21,365 nt of DNA from Polaromonas sp. (GTDB lineage Bacteria > Pseudomonadota > Gammaproteobacteria > Burkholderiales > Burkholderiaceae_C): positions 1-21,365 of the forward strand of contig JAJAYS010000042.1 in NCBI GenBank assembly GCA_026786065.1. Reading direction: 5' to 3'. The notes beneath the pieces were generated by a model. That model worked only from the letters and a program-made list of their open reading frames with translations. It was not told the origin of the DNA and made no database searches. Position numbers and translations under genes: made by a program. Shown piece after piece: positions 1-7,429 of the stretch (position 1 is its first letter; every line of letters begins with the position of its first letter).

Positions 1-206
1 GCCTGGCCCTGGCCCGCCATCAGGCAGTTGCCGAACAAAACCTCGTCGATTTTTTCAGCGGCAACGCCAGCGCGCTCAACGGCCGCGCGAATCGCCGCGC
101 CGCCGAGGTCGTGCGCCGAGAGGCTGGAAAAGTCGCCCTGGAATGCGCCCATCGGGGTGCGGGCCGCGCCGAGGATGACGATGGAATCCTGGAAAGAATC
201 AGGCAT
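1..206 (-). CDS. Acetyl-CoA C-acetyltransferase (thiolase), N-terminal part, cut by window edge
   Basis: Thiolases of this type condense two acetyl-CoA, or cleave acetoacetyl-CoA to two acetyl-CoA. The latter is the last step of leucine catabolism after HMG-CoA lyase. The first 68 residues translate as a typical thiolase N-terminus: a beta strand with IVILGAARTPMGAF, then SSLSAHDLGGAAIRAAVERAG and DEVLFGNCLMAGQGQ. The latter leads into the region that carries the catalytic Cys, which lies outside the window. The ATG at 206 is preceded by a clear ribosome binding site, AAAGGAG on the minus strand at 213-219, six bases away. It follows aceK after 100 bp in the same direction, so it is probably the next gene of the liu operon. 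Substrate specificity (acetoacetyl-CoA or a longer ketoacyl-CoA) cannot be decided from this fragment. Confidence 0.9.
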   Translation of the reverse strand, partial: MPDSFQDSIVILGAARTPMGAFQGDFSSLSAHDLGGAAIRAAVERAGVAAEKIDEVLFGNCLMAGQGQ

Positions 207-306
207 GAGATGCTCCTTTAACTGAGGTAAATAGTTGTGGGTCTAACGATTTTTGGAGCGCATTACAACGCGGTACGCGAAGCAACAAGCGTGGGGGCCA
301 ACATAC

Positions 307-2190
307 TCAGGGTGTCATGCCGCTGAGCCCGGTCAGCATCGGCTCGGGTGGCAGTTGCACCGGCGGCGCTCCGGCACCGGCGTCGGCTCCCGGTTTGTGC
401 AGACGCTCGAAGCGCTTGTCCTGCTCGTACGGAAACACGTCGTGCACGTAGCCGGACTGAATGCGCGCCTGATGCGACTGCCAGAACCCGGCATCGAGCA
501 AGTCGGCATGGTGCTTCAAAAACACCTCGCGGACCGCGCTGTTGCCGAGCAAAAAAGGCCCGAAGGTTTCGGGGAATACATCCTTCGGCCCGACCGAAAA
601 CCAGACCTCGCCGCTCATCTCGTCTTCTTCGTTGCGCGGCGTTGGTACCTTGCGGAACTTGCAGTCAGTGATGTATTCGATCTCGTCGTAGTCGTAAAAC
701 ACCACCTTGCCGTGCCGCGTGATGCCGAAGTTTTTCCACAGCATGTCGCCGGGGAAAATATTGGCCGCAACCAGATCCTTGATGGCGTTGCCGTATTCGA
801 ACACCGCACGCTCGATCTGTTCCTTGGCTGCCGGCTCGGCGACACCGACGTCAAAGGCCTCCTGCAGGTAGATGTTCAGCGGAATCATCCGCCGCTCGAT
901 GTACACATGCTTGATGATGACCTCGGTACGACCGTCGCTGTCGCGGTCGCTGATCTCCAATTGGCTGGGCGCGAATTTCTCGATCTCGGCAATCAGCTCG
1001 TCGGTAAAGCGCTCGCGCGGAAAGCCGACCTCGCTGTACTCCTGCGTGTCGGCCATCCGTCCGACGCGGTCGTGTTGTTTGACCAGCAGGTACTTGCCCT
1101 TGATCTTCTCGCGTGTGGTGTCTTTCTGCGGCGGGTAGAAGTCCTTGATCACCTTGAAGACATAAGGAAACGACGGCAGATCGAACACCAGCATCACCAT
1201 GCCCTTGATGCCGGGCGCGATGCGGAACTGGTCTGTCGAGTGGCGCAGGTGCTGCAGAAAATCGCGGTAAAAAAGCGTCTTGCCTTGTTTGGCCAGGCCG
1301 AGCGCGTTGTAGATTTCGGCACGTGGCATGTGCGGCATCATGCTGCGCAAGAATTGCACATAAGCCGACGGGATGCCCATATCGACCATAAAATAGGCGC
1401 GGGCAAAACTGAACAGAATCAGCAAGTCGTCTTCGCCGAACAGCGCCGCATCGATGATCAACCCGCCGTTTGTACCGTGCAGCACCGGCAACGCAAACGG
1501 CACCTCGTTGAAGCCGTTGATGATCTTGCCCACCACGTAGGCGCCCTTGTTGCGAAAGAACAGGCTGGACCGCACCTGAACCTGGAAATTCGCCCGCAGC
1601 TTGATGTCGGTCAGGCGCGCGCTGATGGCCCCCAGTACATAGCCGGCGTCGCGCTCCAGGTCCTCGAATTGCAGCCGGAGATCGAAGTCGCGCACCAATT
1701 GCACCAGCGTGGCATGCATGGTGTCGCGATTCGGATAGTAGGCGCGGTAGGTCGGCCGGGCTGCGGGCTCGTCGTTTTCGATGTATTCGGTGCTGACCGC
1801 CGGGCGCACGAAGATGAAGTCGTTCTGGAAGTAGCTGCGATGCAGAATTTTGGTCGTCACCGAATTGAAGAACGTTTCAGCCAGCTCGGGCTGGTGGTGG
1901 TTGACCAGCAGACCGATGTAATGCAGCTTGACCTGGTGCCACACGTCCATCGACTGCTCACCGGCCTTGAACTCGCGCTCCAGCCGCATCGACGCTTCGC
2001 GCACCCGCAGGTCATAGAACTCGATGCGCTCCCTCTGGGCGCGCTGCTGGCCATGCCAGTCGGCGGTCTCAAAACGGTGCTGCGCCCGGGCCGATTCGGT
2101 CCGGAACAGCTCATAGTGGCGGTTGAAGCCGTCCATCATCGCCTTTGCGATGTCGTAGGCCAGCGGCGAATCCAGGCGTTGTGGAAACAT
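307..2190 (-). CDS. aceK: Isocitrate dehydrogenase kinase/phosphatase AceK
   Basis: AceK is a cytoplasmic bifunctional enzyme. It phosphorylates (inactivates) and dephosphorylates isocitrate dehydrogenase, sending isocitrate to the glyoxylate shunt during growth on acetyl-CoA. The 627-residue protein has the regulatory N-terminal half and the kinase-like C-terminal half. The ATP-loop stretch [20 protein letters not shown] is at about 325-344, with the ATP-contacting Lys at 346. The catalytic segment [10 protein letters not shown] follows (Asp482, Asn487), then the metal-binding DYDE with Asp500 and Asp502. The spacing of these Asp and Asn residues matches E. coli D457, N462, D475 and D477. 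The protein is about 50 residues longer than the E. coli one, partly through a Gly/Ala/Pro-rich tail after residue 600. Its ATG is two bases after the carbonic anhydrase stop, so the two are translationally coupled. In enterics aceK follows aceBA; here it sits in a leucine-degradation operon. Confidence 0.97.
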   Translation of the reverse strand: MFPQRLDSPLAYDIAKAMMDGFNRHYELFRTESARAQHRFETADWHGQQRAQRERIEFYDLRVREASMRLEREFKAGEQSMDVWHQVKLHYIGLLVNHHQPELAETFFNSVTTKILHRSYFQNDFIFVRPAVSTEYIENDEPAARPTYRAYYPNRDTMHATLVQLVRDFDLRLQFEDLERDAGYVLGAISARLTDIKLRANFQVQVRSSLFFRNKGAYVVGKIINGFNEVPFALPVLHGTNGGLIIDAALFGEDDLLILFSFARAYFMVDMGIPSAYVQFLRSMMPHMPRAEIYNALGLAKQGKTLFYRDFLQHLRHSTDQFRIAPGIKGMVMLVFDLPSFPYVFKVIKDFYPPQKDTTREKIKGKYLLVKQHDRVGRMADTQEYSEVGFPRERFTDELIAEIEKFAPSQLEISDRDSDGRTEVIIKHVYIERRMIPLNIYLQEAFDVGVAEPAAKEQIERAVFEYGNAIKDLVAANIFPGDMLWKNFGITRHGKVVFYDYDEIEYITDCKFRKVPTPRNEEDEMSGEVWFSVGPKDVFPETFGPFLLGNSAVREVFLKHHADLLDAGFWQSHQARIQSGYVHDVFPYEQDKRFERLHKPGADAGAGAPPVQLPPEPMLTGLSGMTP

Positions 2191-2192
2191 GG

Positions 2193-2894
2193 TCAGGCCG
2201 GGCCTTCCTGATGCGCTGCGGCGACGGCAGCCGCCCGGGTACGCCAGACAGTGCTCACACGGTTTATCGCTTCGTCATACAGCGCATCCAGCATGGTGGG
2301 GTCGCCGACGCTCATCTGCAGGTCTTGCAACAGCCCGTCGTCAACGCCGAAGGCGCAGCCGTGTACCCGCACGCTCTGGCCACGCGCCCAGGCATCGACC
2401 AGCACGGTACTGACGCAAACGTTGACCACCTGCTCGATTACGTTTAGGTCACACAGCGCGTTGGCGCGAACGGCGTCGGGCAGGCTGCCCAACAAGTGGC
2501 GATGGCGGTGCCGGACGTCCTGGATATGGCGAATCCAGTTGTCGGCCACTCCGATGCGCGCGCCCTCAAGCGCCGCATTCACGCCCGAGCAGCCATAGTG
2601 GCCGACCACCATGATGTCGCGCACCTGCAGCCTCTCGACGGCGAACTGGATGGCCGACAGCGCATTGAGATCAGAGTGCACGATGATGTTGGCGACGTTG
2701 CGATGCACGAACACCTCCCCTGGCTCTAGCCCGGTGATCTGGTTGGCTGGCACGCGGCTGTCGGAGCAGCCGATCCACATGTATTTGGGCGCCTGCTGTT
2801 TCACCAGGCCGGTGAAGAAGCCGGGGCGCTCGCGCTCCATCTTTTCGGCCCAGGCGCGGTTCTGGATGAAGAGGGTGTCAATTGAGGTGCGCAT
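2193..2894 (-). CDS. can: Beta-class carbonic anhydrase
   Basis: This enzyme interconverts CO2 and bicarbonate with a zinc ion in the cytoplasm. The 233-residue protein shows the beta-class zinc site: CSDSR with Cys43, Asp45 and Arg47, then HYGCSG with His99 and Cys102. The conserved stretch [15 protein letters not shown] lies between them. Length is normal for the Can/CynT type. The gene lies 91 bp downstream of isovaleryl-CoA dehydrogenase and two bases upstream of aceK on the same strand. A likely role by context (inference) is to supply bicarbonate to the biotin-dependent 3-methylcrotonyl-CoA carboxylase of the same pathway, whose genes would lie beyond the window. No good ribosome binding site precedes the ATG; the EcoRI-like GAATTC is just upstream. 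Confidence 0.95.
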   Translation of the reverse strand: MRTSIDTLFIQNRAWAEKMERERPGFFTGLVKQQAPKYMWIGCSDSRVPANQITGLEPGEVFVHRNVANIIVHSDLNALSAIQFAVERLQVRDIMVVGHYGCSGVNAALEGARIGVADNWIRHIQDVRHRHRHLLGSLPDAVRANALCDLNVIEQVVNVCVSTVLVDAWARGQSVRVHGCAFGVDDGLLQDLQMSVGDPTMLDALYDEAINRVSTVWRTRAAAVAAAHQEGPA

Positions 2895-2985
2895 CGAGGA
2901 ATTCTGGTTGGGTCAGGGAACGGTTGTCTCGGTGGGGACAGAGGCCGGATTTTCGCCTCGCCCGCTTGGGTCTTGCTGCACCGTA

Positions 2986-4236
2986 TCAGGAAGTCTCGGC
3001 AAAGAGCTCCCGCCCGATCAGCATGCGCCGGATTTCGCTGGTACCGGCGCCGATCTCATAAAGCTTGGCATCGCGCCACAGCCTGCCGACCGGATAGTCG
3101 TTGATGTAGCCGTTGCCACCCAGAATCTGCACGCCTTCGCCGGCCATCCAGGTGGCTTTCTCTGCGCACCACAGGATCACCGAAGCGCAGTCCTTGCGCA
3201 CCTGGCGTACGTGTTCGATACCGAGCAGATCGAGATTCTTGGCGACGGTGTAGGCAAAGGAGCGTCCGGCCTGCAGCACGGTGTACATGTCGGCCACCTT
3301 GCCTTGAATCAGCTGGAATTCACCAATGCTTTGGCCGAACTGCTTGCGGTCATGGATGTAGGGGATCACGCTGTCCATGACCGACTGCATGATGCCCAGC
3401 GGCCCGCCAGTCAGCACGGCGCGCTCGTAGTCGAGGCCGCTCATCAGCACCTTCGCGCCGCCGTTGAGCGCGCCGAGCACGTTCCCGGCCGGCACTTCGA
3501 CGTTGTTGAAGACCAGCTCGCCGGTGTGGCTGCCGCGCATGCCGAGTTTGTCGAGCTTTTGCGCGACTGAAAAGCCCTTCATGCCCTTTTCGATCAGGAA
3601 GGCCGTGATGCTGCGGGCGCCGCCGCCAGGCGACGGGCCGCTGCTGGAGGGGCGAGCCCCGCCAGGGGGCGGCACCGCCTGGGGGCTGTCGTCGTCAGGC
3701 CCGGTCTTGGCATAGACCACCAGCGTGTCGGCGTCGGGGCCGTTGGTGATCCACATCTTGCTGCCATTGAGCAGGTAAAAGCCACCCTTGTCCTGCGCCT
3801 TCAGCTTCATCGAAATCACGTCGCTGCCGGCACCGGACTCGCTCATGGCCAGTGCGCCGATGTGCTCGCCCGAGACCAATTTGGGCAGGTATTTCTCCCG
3901 CTGCGCCGGACTGCCGTTGCGTGAAATCTGGTTGACGCACAGGTTGCTGTGCGCGCCATAGCTCAGGCCCACCGAGGCGGACGCGCGCGAGATCTCTTCC
4001 ATCGCGATCATGTGCGCCAGGTAGCCCATGCCGGCGCCGCCATACTCCTCTCCCACCGTGATGCCGAGCACGCCGAGCGCGCCCAGCTTGGGCCACAGAT
4101 CCATCGGGAACTGGTCGCTGCGGTCGATGTTGGCTGCGCGTGGTGCGATCTCGTTTTGCGCGAAGTCGCGCACCGCGGCGCGCAGCGCGTCGATATCGTC
4201 ACCGAGCTGGAAATTGAGTCCGGGCAGGTCGGTCAT
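2986..4236 (-). CDS. ivd: Isovaleryl-CoA dehydrogenase with an in-frame insertion
   Basis: This FAD-dependent acyl-CoA dehydrogenase oxidises isovaleryl-CoA to 3-methylcrotonyl-CoA in leucine degradation and passes electrons to ETF. The 416 residues follow the family closely. FAD-binding [10 protein letters not shown] is at 131-140, [10 protein letters not shown] at 162-171, and the catalytic base is Glu271 in [16 protein letters not shown], the position diagnostic for isovaleryl-CoA dehydrogenases. The C-terminal signature is [20 protein letters not shown]. The family is normally about 390 residues long. The excess is a Pro/Gly/Ser/Arg-rich stretch at about 180-208, between VVYAKTG and [13 protein letters not shown], where human IVD has only a short loop. 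It is encoded by a GC-rich palindromic stretch and keeps the frame, so the enzyme is probably still functional. The gene follows a thioesterase after 37 bp in the LiuR-controlled operon. Confidence 0.95.
   Translation of the reverse strand: MTDLPGLNFQLGDDIDALRAAVRDFAQNEIAPRAANIDRSDQFPMDLWPKLGALGVLGITVGEEYGGAGMGYLAHMIAMEEISRASASVGLSYGAHSNLCVNQISRNGSPAQREKYLPKLVSGEHIGALAMSESGAGSDVISMKLKAQDKGGFYLLNGSKMWITNGPDADTLVVYAKTGPDDDSPQAVPPPGGARPSSSGPSPGGGARSITAFLIEKGMKGFSVAQKLDKLGMRGSHTGELVFNNVEVPAGNVLGALNGGAKVLMSGLDYERAVLTGGPLGIMQSVMDSVIPYIHDRKQFGQSIGEFQLIQGKVADMYTVLQAGRSFAYTVAKNLDLLGIEHVRQVRKDCASVILWCAEKATWMAGEGVQILGGNGYINDYPVGRLWRDAKLYEIGAGTSEIRRMLIGRELFAETS
3613..3699. repeat. GC-rich palindromic insertion inside ivd
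   Basis: This stretch encodes the low-complexity loop of isovaleryl-CoA dehydrogenase that has no counterpart in the usual family alignment. It holds two short perfect hairpins: GGGGC-GA-GCCCC at 3649-3660 and GGCGG-CA-CCGCC at 3668-3679. The motif CGCCAGG occurs twice, at about 3624 and 3660. The structure resembles REP-type intergenic palindromes of GC-rich proteobacteria that have entered a gene without breaking the frame. The exact ends cannot be fixed without a homologue lacking the insertion, and slippage-driven expansion is an alternative origin. Confidence 0.55.
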
Positions 4237-4273
4237 GGCAAGGGCTTTCGGTTGGGTGGGCGTTGAACCGGGT

Positions 4274-4723
4274 TCAGTAGGTTTTTGCGACAGGCACCAA
4301 GGTTTGCTGCATGACGGCGCAGGCGCTCTGGCTGCCGTCGGCAGCGACGTGAACGACCTCGGCCGTCGCCACGATGATCCGCTTGCCGGCTTTGACGACG
4401 CGGCCGGTGGCCCGCAGTTCCCCGCTGGTGCAGCTCGACAGAAAATTAATTTTGTACTCGACCGTGGTTACTTCCGAGCCTTCGGCCGCGACGCTGAGCG
4501 CGGCGTAGCCGCCGGCAATGTCGGCTAGCGCGCCCATCGCGCCACCGTGGAACCCGCCCTGCTGCTGCGTCACCCGCTCGGAATACGGCATTGCGATCTC
4601 GCACAGCCCGGGCTCGACCCGCAGCAACCGTGCGCCCAGATGGCGCATCAGACCCTGGCGCAGGAAGCTCGCTTCGACGCGCTGAAACAGAGCGAGCGCG
4701 GCGGAATCGGTCGGTGCTGGCAT
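4274..4723 (-). CDS. PaaI-family hotdog thioesterase
   Basis: Members of this family hydrolyse acyl-CoA thioesters, often to free CoA from stalled or dead-end intermediates. The 149-residue protein has the hotdog signature [20 protein letters not shown] at about 54-73, including the HGG turn and the acidic residue (Asp68) on the central helix. A following strand, [21 protein letters not shown], is typical of PaaI/YdiI-like proteins. The gene lies between the LiuR-like regulator (51 bp upstream) and ivd (37 bp downstream), so it belongs to the leucine operon and probably acts on short branched or aromatic acyl-CoAs. The actual substrate cannot be read from sequence. No convincing ribosome binding site is visible before the ATG; the upstream bases are a CCACCACCACC run. 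Confidence 0.88.
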   Translation of the reverse strand: MPAPTDSAALALFQRVEASFLRQGLMRHLGARLLRVEPGLCEIAMPYSERVTQQQGGFHGGAMGALADIAGGYAALSVAAEGSEVTTVEYKINFLSSCTSGELRATGRVVKAGKRIIVATAEVVHVAADGSQSACAVMQQTLVPVAKTY

Positions 4724-4774
4724 GGTGGTGGTGGCTTTGAAACAGAGCGGGTGGGGTCCGGTACAGGGCGTTTC

Positions 4775-5179
4775 TCAATCGCCCTGAGCGACTTTTTCAG
4801 ATTTTCGCAACAACGCTTTGGCTTCTTTCTCGTGGGTGCGAACTTCCTCGAGATTGGCCTGCAGGTCCAGCATCTGGGCTTCAAGTTTTTGTCGGTGGCC
4901 GGTCAACACAGCCAGGAATTTTTTCAGCTGCGGGGCCGTGTCGCGCGGGCTGTCGTAAGAGTCGATGATCTCCCGGGCTTCGAGCAGCGACAGGCCGAGC
5001 CGCTTGGCCCGCAGCGTCAGCTTGAGCCGGGTGCGGTCGCGGGCGGTGTAGGTGCGGCTGCGGCCTCCAGGCCCGGAGCGCTGCGGCTGCAGCAGGCCCA
5101 TATCTTCGTAAAAGCGCATGGCCCGGGTGGTCAGGTCAAACTCTCTTGCGAGATCGCCGATGGTGTAGGTCGGGGTCAT
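4775..5179 (-). CDS. liuR: LiuR-like MerR-family transcriptional regulator
   Basis: This DNA-binding regulator probably controls the leucine/isovalerate degradation genes downstream. The 134-residue protein begins with a MerR winged helix: YTIGDLAREFDLTTRAMRFY at 5-24, then the second signature GLLQPQRSGPGGRSRTYTAR at 28-47. A predicted dimerisation coiled coil of charged heptads runs from about 85 to the C-terminus. It lacks a Cys metal site, so it is not a metal sensor. The PGGRSRTY wing and the position at the head of an ivd operon fit the LiuR group, known in proteobacteria as a regulator of branched-chain amino acid catabolism. A palindrome about 60 bp upstream of its start is the likely operator, implying autoregulation. 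Confidence 0.88.
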   Translation of the reverse strand: MTPTYTIGDLAREFDLTTRAMRFYEDMGLLQPQRSGPGGRSRTYTARDRTRLKLTLRAKRLGLSLLEAREIIDSYDSPRDTAPQLKKFLAVLTGHRQKLEAQMLDLQANLEEVRTHEKEAKALLRKSEKVAQGD

Positions 5180-5236
5180 GGCTTTCGGGTTGAGCGGGGT
5201 GCCTCAGCGCAACGAGGGGAGGGAGAGGGAAACGGG

Positions 5237-5258
5237 TTGACGTTGACGTTAACGTCAG
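5237..5258. promoter_or_regulatory. Probable LiuR operator
   Basis: TGACGTTAACGTCA at 5244-5257 is a perfect 14-bp palindrome. It is preceded by an extra half-site TTGACG at 5237-5242, so GACGT-type half-sites recur at 7-bp steps. It lies 58-79 bp upstream of the MerR-family gene start. The position, symmetry and length fit a MerR/LiuR dimer site controlling the whole operon. I could not identify convincing -35 and -10 boxes around it. The assignment to LiuR is by proximity and family knowledge. Confidence 0.7.
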
Positions 5259-5350
5259 CCCGCAGCAGAATGCTACCTGCGTTTTCGCCCAAGTTCGGCA
5301 AATTTATACTGGCTGCGCAAAATCGGCTGCCCGGCCAGGGGCCTCTGCAG

Positions 5351-5473
5351 AACCCTTGCGAGTCCGGCCGGTCGCAGGCCGCAGAGGGTCCCTGGACCAG
5401 ACCCGCTTGGGGCGCCCTGCACACGCCACTGCGGCGTGTTACCGGCCGGACTTGCCAGAGGCAAACAAGGGTT
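5351..5473. repeat. Long imperfect inverted repeat (element A), downstream flank of signalling genes
   Basis: The left arm 5351-5372 and the right arm 5441-5473 are complementary. AACCCTTG at 5351-5358 pairs with CAAGGGTT at 5466-5473, and AGTCCGGCCGGT at 5361-5372 pairs with ACCGGCCGGACT at 5441-5452. The right arm carries an extra small hairpin (TTGCC-AGA-GGCAA) between these blocks. The centre contains another hairpin, ACACGCC-ACTGC-GGCGTGT at 5421-5439. The outer end touches the stop codon of the HTH-receiver gene and is followed by a T run (5472-5477). It could be a decayed MITE-like element or a large structured 3' region. It fills most of the gap between two genes. Confidence 0.6.
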
Positions 5474-5475
5474 TT

Positions 5476-6120
5476 TTAGCGGCGCCACTTCCGGTTAGCG
5501 GTTACCAGCGCGCTCACATAGCCTTGCAGCCAGTCGAAGTTGATGGGCTTTTTCAGCAAATGCGCATGCTCTGGAATGCCGCCGCGTGCCGCCACGGCTT
5601 CGGCCGGCAGGCCGCTTATGACGACGATTTGCATGTCTGCGAGGTTCTGGTTGCGCTTGAGCGCTTTGAGCATTTCCATGCCGTCGACGCCGGGCATCGA
5701 CAAATCGGTCACCAGCAAGTCGGGTTTCATGCTCGCAATGTCCATCAGCGCCTCAATGGCGGACGGCATGAAGGTGCAGTCCACCGGCAAGTTCCACTCC
5801 TCGAAGTTCAGGCGGTAGAGCTCGCAGGCGGCCTCATCGTCTTCAACCAGCAATACCCGCAGCCGGTGCTTTGGATCGGTGTCGGCCCTGGCGCGCTGCG
5901 GGCTGTGCTTGGCGATGTAGCCGTTGATCGAATTAAGCGCGATGCGCCGGTGACCGCCGAGCGTCTTCCAGGCTTCGATTTCGCCCTTTTCGACTAGAGA
6001 CTGCACCGTCGCTACCGAAAGCCCCATCAGCTTGGCGGCATAGCTGGTGCCGCAGTAGTCTTCGCTCGAAAAATCGGCCGACAGGATCGCCGCCTCGAAG
6101 GATTTGGTTTCTTGGGTCAT
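5476..6120 (-). CDS. Response regulator with N-terminal excisionase-type HTH and C-terminal receiver
   Basis: The 214-residue protein joins two domains in an order opposite to most response regulators. At about 24-74 lies a MerR/AlpA-type DNA-binding domain (TSYAAKLMGLSVATVQSLVE, then WKTLGGHRRIALNSINGYI). A CheY-like receiver follows at about 87-208, with the acidic pair Asp94-Asp95, the phospho-acceptor Asp139 in LLVTDLSMPGVDG, Ser169 in VISG, and the conserved Lys191 before Pro192. All receiver residues needed for phosphorylation are present. It lies 58 bp downstream of a large histidine kinase on the same strand, so it is probably the output of that kinase. The target DNA is unknown. The single small HTH suggests binding as a dimer or oligomer after phosphorylation. 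The ATG at 6120 has only a weak AGAAAG upstream. Confidence 0.88.
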   Translation of the reverse strand: MTQETKSFEAAILSADFSSEDYCGTSYAAKLMGLSVATVQSLVEKGEIEAWKTLGGHRRIALNSINGYIAKHSPQRARADTDPKHRLRVLLVEDDEAACELYRLNFEEWNLPVDCTFMPSAIEALMDIASMKPDLLVTDLSMPGVDGMEMLKALKRNQNLADMQIVVISGLPAEAVAARGGIPEHAHLLKKPINFDWLQGYVSALVTANRKWRR

Positions 6121-6178
6121 GTCGTGGCGCTTTCTGTATCAAGACGTTTTCTTGTCGGTTTTCATCATCTTTTACATT

Positions 6179-7372
6179 TTAATCGGCCGTCGCTGCCGGT
6201 GCGCTTGCCTGTGCCGGTTGGGGGCTGTGCAGCACGGCGGCCCCGACCTTGGGCAAAACAAACGAAAAGCATGCACCCTGGCCGACAAGCGCATCGGCCC
6301 ACAGCATGCCGCCGTGGCGGCCGATGATCCGCTGTACCGTGGCCAGCCCGATGCCGGTGCCTTCAAATTCGGCATGGGTGTGCAGCCGCTGGAAAGCCCG
6401 AAACAGCTTGTCTGCATGGGCCATATCGAAGCCGGCGCCGTTGTCGCGCACATAAAACACCGTCTGGCCGGCCGCATCGCGCAACTGGCTGACGGTGATG
6501 TACGCCGGGGTACGGTGCGCAGAAAATTTCCAGGCGTTGCCGAGCAGGTTGTCCAGCACGACGTGAATCAGTCGGGCGTCGCCCTCTGCCCTCAGGCCGG
6601 GCTCAACCACCGCGTTCACCTGGCGCTCGGGGTCGCGCGCGCGCAGGCGGTCCAGACTGAGCCGGGCCAGTGCCGACAGGTCGATCGGTTCATGACGCAG
6701 TTCAGTGCGGGAAACCTGGGCCAGCGACAACAGGTCTTCGATCAGCTGCCCCATTTGCGCTACCCCGGCGTGGATGCGCGACAAAAAGTGTTTGGCCTTT
6801 TCACCCGACTCGCCCTGGAGCTGGCGCGCCAGCAGGCGGCTGAAACCGTCGATGGTGTTGAGCGGCGAACGCAAATCATGGGAGACCGAATAGGAGAACG
6901 CCTCAAGTTCTTCGTTGGACACGCGCAGCGCCGCTTCAATGGCCTTGATGTTGGTGATGTCGGTATCGATGCCAACCCAGAAAGCCACCGTGCCGGTTTC
7001 GTCGAGGACCGGCGAAGCGCGGTAGGACATGGTTCGCAGCCGACCATCACGGGCAAACAGGCGCCGCACCCCGGCAAACTGGGTTCCTGCTGCGCTCGCT
7101 GTCGCCCAGTTGGTCTTGACATCGGCCAGATCGTCCGGATGCAGTGCGGTGAACCAGCGCCGGCCCGACCAGCGTGCGAGGTCGCCGCCCATCAGATCGA
7201 AAAATGCGCGGTTCAGGTAGGTGACGCGGCCCTGCGGGTCGGCGGTCCACACCACCTCGGGGGCCTGCTGGGCCAACGCCCGGAACAGCGCCTCTTGGCG
7301 AGTCAATTCGGCCGTTCGCTGGCGCACCTTGCGCTCAAGACTCACCGTGAGCTGCTGGCGTTCTTCGAGCAA
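6179..7372 (-). CDS. Histidine kinase catalytic part, separated from its sensor half by an in-frame stop
   Basis: This 397-codon frame carries a signalling coiled coil (1-35), a PAS domain (about 36-145), and a HisKA dimerisation domain with phospho-His165 in SVSHDLRSPLNTIDGF. The HATPase domain follows: the N-box includes Asn279 in NLLGNAWKFS, G1 is RDNGAGFD at 309-316 and G2 is GTGIGLATVQ at 338-347. All catalytic boxes are intact. The only possible start here is a TTG at 7372 without a ribosome binding site. The same frame continues upstream without interruption to a TAA at 7427-7429, and beyond that into the 921-residue sensor. The bases between encode YVALELARLASVAIENAR, the usual end of a GAF domain. 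It is therefore best seen as the 3' part of one kinase gene broken by a nonsense codon. Independent translation is possible but unsupported. Confidence 0.8.
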   Translation of the reverse strand: MLEERQQLTVSLERKVRQRTAELTRQEALFRALAQQAPEVVWTADPQGRVTYLNRAFFDLMGGDLARWSGRRWFTALHPDDLADVKTNWATASAAGTQFAGVRRLFARDGRLRTMSYRASPVLDETGTVAFWVGIDTDITNIKAIEAALRVSNEELEAFSYSVSHDLRSPLNTIDGFSRLLARQLQGESGEKAKHFLSRIHAGVAQMGQLIEDLLSLAQVSRTELRHEPIDLSALARLSLDRLRARDPERQVNAVVEPGLRAEGDARLIHVVLDNLLGNAWKFSAHRTPAYITVSQLRDAAGQTVFYVRDNGAGFDMAHADKLFRAFQRLHTHAEFEGTGIGLATVQRIIGRHGGMLWADALVGQGACFSFVLPKVGAAVLHSPQPAQASAPAATAD

Positions 7373-7426
7373 GCGGGCGTTTTCGATGGCGACCGAGGCC
7401 AGCCGAGCCAGCTCCAGCGCAACGTA

Positions 7427-7429
7427 TTA
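7427..7429 (-). other. In-frame TAA that splits the sensor kinase
   Basis: On the minus strand the codons read ACC CAA CAG GAC TAA TAC GTT GCG CTG. Frame and homology continue on both sides: a GAF domain begins before the stop and ends after it. One base change (GAA, CAA or AAA to TAA) explains the break. Asp-Glu-Tyr-Val-Ala-Leu-Glu-Leu is the reading I would expect, so the ancestral codon was probably GAA. A sequencing error is equally compatible with the data. Confidence 0.85.

Noticed and set aside
253..2211. 652-codon open frame on the plus strand
   Set aside because: It is the antisense shadow of aceK and can, which show full family motifs on the minus strand; the plus-strand product has no recognisable domain.
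5421..5439. ACACGCC/GGCGTGT hairpin as an intrinsic terminator
   Set aside because: No T run follows on either strand; treated as part of element A.
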